Shown: positions 7,842-16,566 of the stretch, piece after piece
How positions within the stretch are numbered: the stretch's first letter is position 1
Layout of the letters: each line of letters opens with the position of its first letter
DNA from: Holophagaceae bacterium
Lineage (GTDB): Bacteria; Acidobacteriota; Holophagae; Holophagales; Holophagaceae
Reading direction: 5' to 3'
NCBI GenBank assembly: GCA_016722505.1
Contig: JADKJH010000003.1
Span: 248,001 to 312,000 of the forward strand
DNA length: 64,000 nucleotides
Translations under genes and position numbers: made by a program
The notes under the pieces: model-generated
Told to the model about the DNA's origin: nothing
Database searches by the model: none
Seen by the model: only the letters and a program-made list of their open reading frames with translations

Positions 7842-9125
7842 TTAGGAATTCCTGCGCACCAGGCTCACTAGGCCCGACTTCACCGGACCCTCCAGATCCT
7901 TTCCCACTGCGACGAGGGCCCTGGGCGAGTCCGCCAGCGTTGGGCCAGGCATCACCCCGCACACTCGGTTCCGGCCTTCCCGTTTCGCGACGTAGAGGGC
8001 CCCGTCCGCAAGATTCAGCACCTGATCCCACGCCATGCCATCAGGATCCAAATCCAGGAAGGGAAGGAAGGCGTAGCCCACTGAGCAGGTTTGGCGGATG
8101 GTCTGGCCATTGGGCAGGCGGAATGGGTGCGCCTCCACCGCCAAGCGGATCCGCTCGGTGAGGGTGAGTTGCGGGGTGCGGAGAGTGTCCACCGCCACCA
8201 CGACGAATTCCTCTCCGCCCCAGCGGGTCACCAGATCCGGTTTCCGAACCGTATCACGCAGGATCAGCGAAAATTGGCGGAGCACCTCGTCCCCGGCTTC
8301 ATGGCCATAGGTGTCATTCACATGCTTGAAGTAGTCCAGATCCAACATGATGAGCGCGAGGCTGCTCGAAGGCAGCGAAGATCCGTTGTAGTTCACGGAC
8401 CAGGTGCGCAGGGTGCGTCCCATTTCCGTCTCCATGAATTCCTGGAGAAAGCGCCGGTTGCGTAAGCCCGTAAGACTGTCTCTGAGCGCCAGGTCCCCAA
8501 GCTTGAGGCCCTGGAGGATGCCGCCCCGAAGGCTTTGGTGGAAACGGAACGACATGACTAGCAGGGCAACCATGTAGATGATGAGGAGCAACAAGAACAA
8601 ACTGTTGTGCGCGATGGGCGGCCGCATGGAGGCCATCGCCACGAAGGTCCCCAGGTTGGGCAGCATGTCGAGGGTGAACGCCAGGGGGCTGCCCGCCATG
8701 CTCTGCACCGCCACGGAATTGACGCCCGTCCAGATGAGCCCGAGGAGCGCCAGCTGGATGGGATCCAGCAAGGGCACCATCGTCCAGTTGATGATTCCGA
8801 ATGCGATTCCCATGAGCGTGCTGCCCAGGATGAATACCAGATGGCGGTCGTTGGGTTCGGGCAGCCATCGGGGCTTCAGCTCCATCACATGGATGGAAAA
8901 CAGCCGCAGTAATGCGATGCCCGCGGTTCCAATGAAGATCCATGGGAACAATGGATGGTTCTCCGCCAGGGGGCCGAGGAGTTTCCAGATGATGGCCAGC
9001 ACAAAAATGAGGAAAATCAATGCCACTTTCGTGTGGTGGAACAGCTCTGCCAACAGGCCAAGCTGAAGGTCCCGCTGATAAATGCGATCCTCGGGCGCCA
9101 GGGGCAGAAGACTGATTAAATCCAT
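7842..9125 (-). CDS. Membrane diguanylate cyclase (GGDEF domain)
   Basis: The N-terminal half (to about residue 205) has five or six hydrophobic helices and resembles an integral membrane sensor region. The C-terminal half is a GGDEF domain: DSLTGLRNRRF, LDLDYFKHVNDTYGH, active-site loop RWGGEEF, and YVAKREGRNRV. It should make cyclic di-GMP from two GTP. No RxxD inhibitory site is evident just before GGEEF. It begins 3 nt after the amidohydrolase stop and is probably co-transcribed with it. The stop codon lies in the duplicated TTA of the MITE-like insertion, so the last residues may differ from the ancestral C-terminus. Confidence 0.92.
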   Translation of the reverse strand: MDLISLLPLAPEDRIYQRDLQLGLLAELFHHTKVALIFLIFVLAIIWKLLGPLAENHPLFPWIFIGTAGIALLRLFSIHVMELKPRWLPEPNDRHLVFILGSTLMGIAFGIINWTMVPLLDPIQLALLGLIWTGVNSVAVQSMAGSPLAFTLDMLPNLGTFVAMASMRPPIAHNSLFLLLLIIYMVALLVMSFRFHQSLRGGILQGLKLGDLALRDSLTGLRNRRFLQEFMETEMGRTLRTWSVNYNGSSLPSSSLALIMLDLDYFKHVNDTYGHEAGDEVLRQFSLILRDTVRKPDLVTRWGGEEFVVVAVDTLRTPQLTLTERIRLAVEAHPFRLPNGQTIRQTCSVGYAFLPFLDLDPDGMAWDQVLNLADGALYVAKREGRNRVCGVMPGPTLADSPRALVAVGKDLEGPVKSGLVSLVRRNS

Positions 9126-9128
9126 GGC

Positions 9129-10754
9129 TCAGTGGGCCGAGGGCGTATTTGAAAAGCTCACTTCCGCACCATTCACCCACATCCTTCCGGGCCTGAGGCG
9201 GCGCAGCTCTGCGGGACTCAAGGCCAGGATGGGCGCCTGCACCCAAAGCAGGTCCGCCACAGCCCCCTTTTTGATGCTGCCCATGTCCTGGCGGCCAAGG
9301 GCACGCGCATTGCCCAAGGTATAGGCGCGGAGGGCTTCGGTGCGGGTGAGTTTCTGATCAGGCAGGAAGCCGCCTGGTGGATCACCTTCGGGATCTTCGC
9401 GGGTCTCGGCGGCCGCAAGCGATATGTATGGATTAGGGCCTTCCACGGGCGCATCGCTCCCGAAGGCCAGCACGGCGCCACCCTTCAGGAATGTCCGCCA
9501 GGGAAAGGCTTCGTGGACCCGCGCAGGGCCCAGCCTTGCAGGCGTCCAGGCATGATCCGACGTGCAGTGCACAGGTTGGACCGAAGCGATGATCCCCAAC
9601 TTCCCAAAGCGTGAAGCATCAGCGGGGTCCACGATCTGCGCATGTTCCACACGGGGCGGCATCGCACCAGGGGACGACTTTTGCGCCGCTGCGAGAATAT
9701 CCAGGGCTTTTCGGTTCGCAGCATCACCGATGGCGTGGATCGCAGGCTGATAGCCCGCCTTCGTCGTGGTGATGGCGTCCCGCTCCACAATGCCGGGCTC
9801 AGTGACCCAGAGGCCGCTGGTGGTTTTTTCATCGCTGTAGGGCTGGTTCAAGCGGGCTCCGCGGCTTCCCAGAGCGCCATCCATGTAAAACTTCACGCCC
9901 TGTACTTGGAAGAAGCTGGTGGCTTTTGATCGAGGGTGTTTCAACTCCTGGAGCAGGAGTTTGGGATCATGGCCCAGGTAGGCGAAGACACGGATAGGCA
10001 GAGCACCTTCAAGGGCCAGGGCCCGATAGGCCGCTAGTTCTTCAAGGCTGACGCCCATATCGGATACGGCTGCGAACCCTTCATTCCGCAGCTCCCGCAG
10101 CCCCTCCAGCAATTGCTCCCGGCGTTCTGATTCCGTAGGCATGGGAATGAGTTTTGAAACCAGATCCACTGCGCTGTCCACTAGGATTCCGCTGGGGTCG
10201 TCCTTTTCGCCACGGAGTATGCGGCCGCCTTTGGGATCCGGTGTGGTGGCGGAGATACCCGCAAGTCTCAAGGCAGCGGAGTTCACCCAGGCGGCGTGGC
10301 CATCCACGCGAACAAGGAAGGCAGGGCGGTTCCCGCTGACCGCATCCAATTGCGAAGCGGCCGGGAAGGATTTTCCAGGCCAACGGTTCTGGTCCCAGCC
10401 CCGTCCTTTGAGCCAACCATTCGCATGGGCCGTGGACCAAGCCAGCACCCGGTCTGCGGCCTCCTTTGCGTCCTTTGTTCCGCTCAAGTCCACTTCCAAT
10501 TTGGAAGTCCCCAGCCCGCCTACATGAGCGTGGCCTTCGGTGAAGGCCGGGAGCAGCGTGCCGCCCTTCAGTTCCACCTTGGATGCCTTTGGATATCGCT
10601 TCACGAGTTGCGCCACTGGTCCCACCGCCACGATTCGCGGGCCGCGCAAAGCCACGGCCTGGGAAGTTCTGGCCCCCGCGATTCGGCCATCATCCAGCCA
10701 AATGTCCGCACCCATGAGAAGCACGATGGAAGGCGGTGGCAAAGCCATCAGCAT
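9129..10754 (-). CDS. Amidohydrolase of the YtcJ-like family
   Basis: Metal-dependent hydrolase of the amidohydrolase superfamily. A small beta domain at the N-terminus (ADIWLDDGRI, GPRIVAVGP) precedes the barrel. Metal-binding EGHAHVGG is near residue 75, a HAIGDAANRKAL segment carries a further His, and FGSDAPVEGPNPY carries the conserved Asp. The C-terminus returns to the beta domain (KGAVADLLWV). Substrate specificity cannot be told. The start lies in the divergent region facing the methylmalonyl-CoA mutase gene, with about 80 bp between start codons. Length (541 aa) is normal for the family. Confidence 0.88.
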   Translation of the reverse strand: MLMALPPPSIVLLMGADIWLDDGRIAGARTSQAVALRGPRIVAVGPVAQLVKRYPKASKVELKGGTLLPAFTEGHAHVGGLGTSKLEVDLSGTKDAKEAADRVLAWSTAHANGWLKGRGWDQNRWPGKSFPAASQLDAVSGNRPAFLVRVDGHAAWVNSAALRLAGISATTPDPKGGRILRGEKDDPSGILVDSAVDLVSKLIPMPTESERREQLLEGLRELRNEGFAAVSDMGVSLEELAAYRALALEGALPIRVFAYLGHDPKLLLQELKHPRSKATSFFQVQGVKFYMDGALGSRGARLNQPYSDEKTTSGLWVTEPGIVERDAITTTKAGYQPAIHAIGDAANRKALDILAAAQKSSPGAMPPRVEHAQIVDPADASRFGKLGIIASVQPVHCTSDHAWTPARLGPARVHEAFPWRTFLKGGAVLAFGSDAPVEGPNPYISLAAAETREDPEGDPPGGFLPDQKLTRTEALRAYTLGNARALGRQDMGSIKKGAVADLLWVQAPILALSPAELRRLRPGRMWVNGAEVSFSNTPSAH

Positions 10755-10834
10755 GGGAACCTCGGTGGAGTACCCAGATTCTATCCCGGACGTTGGAGGA
10801 CGTAAGATGGATACATACGGGATGCGGAGTGGCG

Positions 10835-12490
10835 ATGTATCAGAAGGATTTCCTGAAGCAGGTGCGGGAACAAATGGAGGTGAAGGAAGATCCGGCCAAA
10901 TTACGGCAACCTAGCTTCGAAACCAGTTCCGGCATTGCGCTCAAGAATAATTACAACCCCGCGGATCTCGAAGGTTTCGACGTCTTTCGTGATCTTGGGA
11001 GCCCCGGCCAATACCCATTCACCCGCTCGGTGCAGGCTACTGGCTACCGCGGGCGTCTCTGGACCATGCGCCAGTACGCGGGGTTCGCCACCGCCGAAGA
11101 GAGCAACGCCCGCTACAGGTACCTGCTGGACCAAGGGACGACAGGCCTTTCCGTGGCCTTCGACTTGCCTACCCAGATCGGCATGGACCCCGACCATGAC
11201 ATGGCGTTGGGCGAGGTCGGCAAGGTCGGCGTGAGCATCGCCAGCCTTCAGGACATGCGGACGCTGTTCGGTGGCATCCCCCTGGACAAGGTCAGCACCA
11301 GCATGACCATCAACGCCCCTGCTTCGGTGCTGCTGGCCCTCTACCTGGCGGTGGCGGAAGAGCAGGGCATCAGTTGGGACAAGGTCAGCGGCACCATCCA
11401 GAACGACATCCTGAAAGAGTACATGGCCCGGGGAACCTATATCTTTCCCCCACGGCCGTCGCTGCGCCTCATCACGGACATCTTTTCCTTTTGCGCTGAT
11501 CAGGTGCCCAACTGGAACACCATATCCATTTCCGGCTATCACATCCGCGAGGCGGGCTGCACGGCGGCCCAGGAGATCGCGTTCACGCTGGGGGACGGCA
11601 TCGCTTATGTGCAGGCGGCCTTGGATGCAGGGCTGAAGCTCGAAGTCTTCGCGCCGAGGCTGTCCTTCTTCTTCAACAGCCACAACCAGTTTTTCGAAGA
11701 AGTCGCGAAGTTCCGCGCGGCGCGGCGGCTCTGGGCCCGCATCATGAAGAACCGCTTCAAGACCGATGATCCGAAATCCCAGATGCTGCGGTTCCACACT
11801 CAGACCGCCGGCAGCACCCTCACCGCCCAGCAGTCCGACAACAACATCGTGCGCACCACGGTGCAGGCCATGGCCGCCGTGTGCGGCGGGACGCAAAGCC
11901 TGCACACGAATTCCCGCGATGAAGCGCTCTCGCTGCCTACCGAAACATCGGCGCGGATCGCCCTCCGCACCCAGCAGATTCTGGCATTCGAGAGCAAGAT
12001 CGCTGACGTGGTGGACCCCTTTGCCGGAAGCTACTACATGGAGAGCCTCACCAACGAGTTGGAGCAGCGGGCCGAAGCCTTGCTGTCAAAGGTGGATGAG
12101 CTGGGCGGCATGGTTGGCGCTATCGAAAAGGGGTTTCCCCAGCGTGAAATCCAGAACGCCGCCTACCGGTACCAGTTGGACGTTCAAAAGGGCGAACAGA
12201 TCGTCGTAGGCGTGAATAAATTCACCATTGAAAATGAGCAGAAACCGGAACTTCTCCGGGTGGATGAAGCTTTAGGGGCCGAACGGCGGAAGCAGATCGC
12301 AGCGGTGCGCGCAGGCCGGGACAATGGCGCCGTGCGAATGAATCTGGAAGCCCTCCGCTCCGCTGCCCATGGCAGCGGCAACCTGATGCCGCTCATACTC
12401 ACCTGCGTCAAAGCCCACGCCACCGTTGGCGAGATTTGTGATGCCATGCGCGCAGTTTTCGGGGAATACCAAGAGCGGTTAGTGCTTTAG
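10835..12490 (+). CDS. Methylmalonyl-CoA mutase catalytic (large) subunit
   Basis: Catalyses B12-dependent interconversion of succinyl-CoA and (R)-methylmalonyl-CoA. The barrel domain is complete. RQYAGFATAEESN carries the Tyr that distinguishes methylmalonyl- from isobutyryl-CoA mutases, followed by GLSVAFDLPTQIG, SGTIQNDILKEY and TAGSTLTAQQ. The 551-residue protein ends at EYQERLVL without the C-terminal cobalamin-binding domain, so a separate B12-binding subunit must lie elsewhere. The frame is open upstream to 10736, but MYQKDFL at 10835 fits the family N-terminus and has GGAG shortly before it. Confidence 0.93.
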   Translation: MYQKDFLKQVREQMEVKEDPAKLRQPSFETSSGIALKNNYNPADLEGFDVFRDLGSPGQYPFTRSVQATGYRGRLWTMRQYAGFATAEESNARYRYLLDQGTTGLSVAFDLPTQIGMDPDHDMALGEVGKVGVSIASLQDMRTLFGGIPLDKVSTSMTINAPASVLLALYLAVAEEQGISWDKVSGTIQNDILKEYMARGTYIFPPRPSLRLITDIFSFCADQVPNWNTISISGYHIREAGCTAAQEIAFTLGDGIAYVQAALDAGLKLEVFAPRLSFFFNSHNQFFEEVAKFRAARRLWARIMKNRFKTDDPKSQMLRFHTQTAGSTLTAQQSDNNIVRTTVQAMAAVCGGTQSLHTNSRDEALSLPTETSARIALRTQQILAFESKIADVVDPFAGSYYMESLTNELEQRAEALLSKVDELGGMVGAIEKGFPQREIQNAAYRYQLDVQKGEQIVVGVNKFTIENEQKPELLRVDEALGAERRKQIAAVRAGRDNGAVRMNLEALRSAAHGSGNLMPLILTCVKAHATVGEICDAMRAVFGEYQERLVL

Positions 12491-12558
12491 CAGGATCTGG
12501 GTTGTAGGCTGTTGGTAGCGGCCCCTGGCCGCCTTCCATTCCGTCAATTGCCTACGGC

Positions 12559-12593
12559 CACTGCCCATCACCCACTGCCCATCACCCACTGCC
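12559..12593. repeat. Heptamer array (CACTGCC/CATCACC)
   Basis: Five contiguous 7-bp units alternate CACTGCC and CATCACC between the mutase gene and ftsW. It belongs to the class of degenerate 7-bp intergenic repeats seen at many other gene boundaries in this window. No protein-coding role is apparent. Confidence 0.75.
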
Positions 12594-12604
12594 TAGAGCC
12601 TTAC

Positions 12605-13717
12605 ATGACCCCTGACGTCCGTCGTCCCATTGACCGCCAGATGCTCTTCTTTTCGTTCCTGCTCATGGCCGTGGGCATGGTGTGGATCTATTCCTCCTCA
12701 GCGATGAAAGGCAATTACGGGCATGAAGCCGCAACAGCTTTTTTTGTGCGGCAATTCATCGCCGGCGTCATTGGAGTCTCCTTGATGCTGGCATTGTCCC
12801 AAGTCGAACTAGGGACGATCCGCGACAATCCTCGAGTTCTGCAGGTGCTCTATGTCCTGACTGTGATTCTCCTGATGGGGGTGTTTTTCTTTCCCAAGGT
12901 GAACAACGCCCATCGCTGGATCAGGCTATTCGGCCAAAGCGTCCAACCGTCGGAGTTCTTCAAGCCTCTTTCAGTATTGATCGTGTCCTGGTGGATGGTT
13001 CGCTACGCCGATGCCTGGGATGAGCGCCAGAATTCAATTCCAAAGCTTCTGATCCTTTTCGGAATTCTCCTGTTGCCCTTGGGCTTGGTGCTCCGGGAGC
13101 CAGATTTCGGCACCACCTTCCTGATCCTTTTCGTGAGCATGGTGCTGATCTTCCTCGGGGGCGCGCCGCGCTGGATTTTCGCAGTGGTGGGACCGGTGTT
13201 GATCGCAGTGGGAGCGGCTTTCGTGTGGTTCGAACCCTACCGCAGGGCCCGGGTGCTGAGTTTTTTGAATCCCGAAGCGGATCCTTTGGGCAAGGGCCAC
13301 CAGGCCTTGCAAAGCCTCATCGCGGTTGGGAATGGCGGCCTTTTCGGCGTGGGCGTCGGCGCCTCAATGCAGAAGCTCCACTACCTTCCCGAAGCCCACA
13401 CGGACTTCATCTACGCAGTCATCGGTGAGGAGACTGGACTCATTGGGACGGTATTGGTGCTGGCGCTCTTCGTGGGGATTCTTTTTCGCGGCTATCGCGT
13501 GGCTCGCATGGTGCGAGACAGCTATCTGAAGCTCTGCGCCATGGGCCTGACCTTGCTTCTGGTCGTGCAAGCCCTGATGAACATGAGTGTGGTGTTGAGC
13601 ATCGCCCCCAACAAGGGAATCCCGCTGCCTTTCATCAGCTATGGCGGCACCAGCCTGATCATCAGCCTGATTTGCCTGGGATTGCTGCTGAGCATTTCCA
13701 AGGAAGCCGGTGCCTAG
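12605..13717 (+). CDS. ftsW: SEDS peptidoglycan polymerase FtsW/RodA family, most like FtsW
   Basis: Multi-pass membrane protein with about ten helices that polymerises lipid II, normally with a class B penicillin-binding protein, at the division site. SEDS features: YSSSAMKG after helix 1, RWIRLFGQSVQPSEFFK, LREPDFGTT, the extracellular GKGHQALQSLIAVGNGG segment, FIYAVIGEETGLIG, and PLPFISYGGTS near the end. The first of these and the IGEETGLIG form favour FtsW, but RodA cannot be excluded. The frame is open to 12512, but upstream codons are repeat-derived, so ATG 12605 is chosen. murD lies 40 kb away, so there is no dcw cluster here. Confidence 0.85.
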   Translation: MTPDVRRPIDRQMLFFSFLLMAVGMVWIYSSSAMKGNYGHEAATAFFVRQFIAGVIGVSLMLALSQVELGTIRDNPRVLQVLYVLTVILLMGVFFFPKVNNAHRWIRLFGQSVQPSEFFKPLSVLIVSWWMVRYADAWDERQNSIPKLLILFGILLLPLGLVLREPDFGTTFLILFVSMVLIFLGGAPRWIFAVVGPVLIAVGAAFVWFEPYRRARVLSFLNPEADPLGKGHQALQSLIAVGNGGLFGVGVGASMQKLHYLPEAHTDFIYAVIGEETGLIGTVLVLALFVGILFRGYRVARMVRDSYLKLCAMGLTLLLVVQALMNMSVVLSIAPNKGIPLPFISYGGTSLIISLICLGLLLSISKEAGA

Positions 13718-13729
13718 GGCGGGTGGCGA

Positions 13730-13776
13730 GGTATGAGGTAGTAGGTGGGAGAGGTTGGGAATGAGGGTTGAGGGTG
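13730..13776. repeat. Degenerate G-rich heptamer array
   Basis: GGTATGA, GGTAGTA and GGTGGGA follow one another, then less regular GGTTGGGA/GGGTTGA units, just after ftsW and before the convergent small gene. It is a more degraded example of the 7-bp intergenic repeats. Confidence 0.5.
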
Positions 13777-13777
13777 C

Positions 13778-14146
13778 TCAGCCGGAGTGATGGGATTGGA
13801 TGAGACCTCGGAGAACCTTGCAGACTTCTGATGCGGATTCTTCGAGCGTGGGGGCAACTGGGTATCCCAGGCGACGAGCTACAGAAAGCTGGTATTCCAC
13901 CTCCCTGGCGGAACCCATCGCGATACTTAGAAAATGAAGAAACTCGGCATGACCTTTTCGGGCACAGCCTTCGACGATATTTGAAGCGGTTGAGAGGCTT
14001 GCTTTGCGGAGTTGCGCACCCAAAACGAAGGTCTCCCTTGATGGGAATTCCAATACGCACTTGTGGACATCCAGCACTAATTCATCCGCCAGGATGAATG
14101 CCTTTAATTCTCGGTGATCCCTCACAAGTGGTCCCTCATACCTCAC
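13778..14146 (-). CDS. Four-helix bundle protein (23S rRNA intervening-sequence protein family)
   Basis: The 122-residue product matches the S23/four-helix-bundle family. Signature segments are FVLGAQLRKASLSTASNIVEG, then the helical EFLHFLSIAMGSAREVEYQL and the terminal EVCKVLRGL. The family was first seen in 23S rRNA intervening sequences but is common elsewhere, and its biochemical role is unclear. There is no rRNA here. The first codons overlap the heptamer array at 14134-14154. A GTG at 14125 with GAGG about 8 nt upstream is an alternative start. Confidence 0.85.
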   Translation of the reverse strand: MRYEGPLVRDHRELKAFILADELVLDVHKCVLEFPSRETFVLGAQLRKASLSTASNIVEGCARKGHAEFLHFLSIAMGSAREVEYQLSVARRLGYPVAPTLEESASEVCKVLRGLIQSHHSG

Positions 14147-14154
14147 CCCTCATA
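14134..14154. repeat. Heptamer array straddling a gene junction
   Basis: Three units, CCTCATA-CCTCACC-CCTCATA, on the plus strand. They cover the stop codon of the DRE-TIM gene and the start region of the four-helix bundle gene. The repeat unit therefore supplies a stop and possibly a start. Confidence 0.6.
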
Positions 14155-15322
14155 GCAGCGCTTCCAACTCGGCATCCGTGAGAATGCGGTTGCTATGCTT
14201 CGCGCGGTCCAGAATGCGGTTGACCCGGTCGTCACTCACATCGTGCCCGTTCATCTCCAGCCAGTAGATGACATTGCTATGGCCCGCTACAGGCCCGATC
14301 TCGATTTCCTGCCGACGTCCCACAAGGCTGGCGGGGACAGCGCTGTAGACTGCATCTGCGAGCTGGGCGTCACCGCGGTTCAGGGCTTTCACGATGGCCG
14401 CCGCATGCACCCCGGTGCCTGTGCGGAAGGCATCGCGTCCGAGCACGGGATAGTTGGCAGGGACCTCGAAGCCGCAAAGCTCTGCCACACGTTCGCCCAA
14501 TGCCGGCAGGTCTGTGAGATCTCCTTCCCAGTAGCCCATCAGGATGAGGTTCATCATCAGCTGGTCCAAGGCCACATTACCGCAGCGCTCACCGATGCCG
14601 AGAATCGAACCGTGGAGCCGATCCGCGCCAGCCTCGAAAGCCGCGATGGCATTGGCCACGCCCAGACCCCGGTCGTTGTGGCCATGCCAATCCACACGGA
14701 TCGGCTTGCCTTCGATCACTTCTTCATGAATGAACCGCACGAGGTTCCTAACGCCTTCGGGAGTCGAGTGCCCACAGGTGTCCGAGAGGCATATGCCCTC
14801 CGCACCTTCTTCCAGGGCCGTGCAATAAATGGCCTTCAGGACATCTGGATTGGCGCGGGTCGTATCCTCCGTGACCATCATCATGGGGATCGCATTCACG
14901 CGGCAGAAGATGGCCGCGCTGCGCACGGTCTTCACCAGAAACGCTACGTCCCAACCCTCAACGTCCATGCGCACGGGGCTGGAACCCAGGAAGGCGCCCA
15001 CTTCCAGAGGCATGCCGACCTTCTGCTGGATTTCGGCCACATGGATGAGGTCGGCCTCCAAGGTCCGCACGGCGACGTTGGGCGAGATGGGCAAGCGGTG
15101 GTCCCGGATTTCATACATGAGGGCTTTCACCGCCGCAGAGGCCTTGGGCCCAGCTCCCGGCATGCCCAGATCTATGCTATGGATGCCCATTTTTGAAAGC
15201 CGATGCAGCAAGTCCCGTTTGGCGGAAATTTCTGGATCCCGCACCGATGGACTCTGCAATCCATCCCGAAGGGTCTCATCGAGAAGGAGGAACCCGATTC
15301 TTGAGGAAAGCCGGCGCTCCAC
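14150..15322 (-). CDS. DRE-TIM metallolyase: isopropylmalate/homocitrate/citramalate synthase-like
   Basis: Acyl-CoA-dependent aldol condensation enzyme of the LeuA/HMG-CoA lyase barrel family. The catalytic DETLRDG lies near residue 15, SDTCGHSTPEG carries conserved residues, and VDWHGHNDRGLGVANAIAAFEAG carries the HxH metal ligands, followed by GIGERCGNV. The 390-residue protein has no C-terminal LeuA regulatory domain, so homocitrate- or citramalate-synthase-like, or a distinct 2-oxoacid specificity, is possible. The start at 15322 is GTG without a good ribosome-binding site. It follows tatC by 36 bp on the same strand. Nothing nearby indicates the pathway. Confidence 0.8.
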   Translation of the reverse strand: MERRLSSRIGFLLLDETLRDGLQSPSVRDPEISAKRDLLHRLSKMGIHSIDLGMPGAGPKASAAVKALMYEIRDHRLPISPNVAVRTLEADLIHVAEIQQKVGMPLEVGAFLGSSPVRMDVEGWDVAFLVKTVRSAAIFCRVNAIPMMMVTEDTTRANPDVLKAIYCTALEEGAEGICLSDTCGHSTPEGVRNLVRFIHEEVIEGKPIRVDWHGHNDRGLGVANAIAAFEAGADRLHGSILGIGERCGNVALDQLMMNLILMGYWEGDLTDLPALGERVAELCGFEVPANYPVLGRDAFRTGTGVHAAAIVKALNRGDAQLADAVYSAVPASLVGRRQEIEIGPVAGHSNVIYWLEMNGHDVSDDRVNRILDRAKHSNRILTDAELEALL

Positions 15323-15358
15323 CGGCGCGGTTCCAGTCGTGAATGAGCGGGGGCCAAT

Positions 15359-16183
15359 TCATGGACCGAGCTTACAGGATTTCCGGGGTTCCGCGAGCCA
15401 GGCCACCAGGATCGAGATGAAGTAAAGCCCCAGCAGCACCACGCTGAAGAATACGGTGGTGAGAATCACATCTCCGGGTGTGAAAAAGGCGCTGAAAACC
15501 ATGATCAACATGGTGGCATGCCGCCAGTATTTGAGCATCCAGCGGGCGGTGACGATCCGGAAGCGCGCCAGAAAATAGAACAGCACTGGCAGTTCGAACA
15601 TGATGCCCGTGATAAGCACCGTGCTGATGAACAGATCAAGATAGTCGGCCACGTGGAGGTTGGCCCGCAGGCCTGCTTGGGCGGCTTCCTGGAAAAGAAT
15701 GTCCCCCAGGAATTTGACGGCCTGGTAGTAGGCGAACACCGCGCCGCCGATGAAACACCCGCTGGTGGCCACCACGAATGGGATGGCCAGGCGTTTTTCG
15801 CGGTCGTAGAGCCCTGGGCGGATGAAAGCCCACAATTGGTAGAAAAGGAATGGGGCCGCCAAAAAGGCCGCCGCCCAAAGCGCCAGCCGCATCAGAGAGA
15901 TGAAGGGCTCTGTCAGATCCGTGAAGGCGAAGGGCGAATTCGCTCCGGTCAGTTCTGAGACCGGCCGGTGCAACTGCCTGGCCATGGCGTCAAGGAAAGG
16001 TTTTTGCGCCCACTCAAGCAGCTTGAAACGCACGGCTGGGATGTTGTGGTAGCCAAACGGAAAACTATAGGTGAACGCAAAAGCCGCTATGACGATGAGC
16101 AGCGATCGCACGATCCGCATCCGCAATTCCTGCAGATGCTCCCAGAAACTCATCTGGTTAGGCTTTGGTTCAGGCGAGGCCAC
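15359..16183 (-). CDS. tatC: Sec-independent protein translocase TatC
   Basis: Core membrane receptor of the twin-arginine pathway, which exports folded proteins with RR signal peptides. Cytoplasmic N-terminal MSFWEHLQELRMRIVRS is the family hallmark (EHLxELRxR). Six membrane helices follow, including FIRPGLYDREKRLAIPFV and the conserved FELPVLFYFLARF. The C-terminus contains AFFTPGDVI. At 274 residues it is full length. tatA precedes it with a 9-bp gap, so they form an operon. Confidence 0.96.
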   Translation of the reverse strand: MASPEPKPNQMSFWEHLQELRMRIVRSLLIVIAAFAFTYSFPFGYHNIPAVRFKLLEWAQKPFLDAMARQLHRPVSELTGANSPFAFTDLTEPFISLMRLALWAAAFLAAPFLFYQLWAFIRPGLYDREKRLAIPFVVATSGCFIGGAVFAYYQAVKFLGDILFQEAAQAGLRANLHVADYLDLFISTVLITGIMFELPVLFYFLARFRIVTARWMLKYWRHATMLIMVFSAFFTPGDVILTTVFFSVVLLGLYFISILVAWLAEPRKSCKLGP

Positions 16184-16192
16184 TGAGCTGGT

Positions 16193-16390
16193 TTATTTCT
16201 TTTCAGAAGTGGTGGTTACGTCTTCCTTCACCGCATCCGTCAGTTCTTTGCTGGCTTTCTTGAACTCCTGGATGCCTTTGCCCAGGCTTTTGCCAAGTTC
16301 GGGCAGACGCGAGGGGCCGAAAAAGATCAGCAACGCGAGGCCGATGAGGAGCATTTCCGTGAGACCAAGATTGCCCATGAGAGCCTCCAA
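16193..16390 (-). CDS. tatA: Sec-independent protein translocase TatA/TatE
   Basis: Small pore-forming Tat component of 65 residues. A short N-terminus precedes a single membrane helix (MLLIGLALLIFFG), then the hinge GPSRLPELGKSLGKGIQEFKK typical of TatA/E, then a charged amphipathic and acidic tail. MGNLGLTEMLL (fifth residue) is an alternative start. Located directly upstream of tatC. No tatB is seen, so this may be a two-component TatA-TatC system unless another homologue lies elsewhere. Confidence 0.93.
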   Translation of the reverse strand: MEALMGNLGLTEMLLIGLALLIFFGPSRLPELGKSLGKGIQEFKKASKELTDAVKEDVTTTSEKK

Positions 16391-16466
16391 ATTGGGTTAG
16401 ATGTCCAAGCCAGGGTTTCGTTTAAGGTGCTGCTAGATGATAGCCGGTCCGTTGAGATGGCATAGC

Positions 16467-16517
16467 GATGTAAGGGGCAAGGACGTAAGGGTCAGGGATG
16501 TAAGGGCAAGGGTCGTG
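16467..16517. repeat. Degenerate 7-8 bp repeat array
   Basis: GATGTAA, GGGGCAA, GGACGTAA, GGGTCAG, GGATGTAA and GGGCAAG follow in tandem between tatA and the AtuA-like gene. This is a degraded array of the intergenic short repeats. The rest of 16391-16566 shows nothing recognisable. Confidence 0.5.
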
Positions 16518-16566
16518 GCAATACAACTCGGAACACCCCGGGATTTTGCGCTGGCATCTCTGGTCT

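Noticed and set aside
7529..8161. Plus-strand open frame starting TTG GAC CAG (MDQF...) across the MITE-like element
   Set aside because: It starts in the MocR-type operator, runs through the repeat element and then antisense to the diguanylate cyclase; composition is Pro/Arg/Gly-rich shadow sequence.
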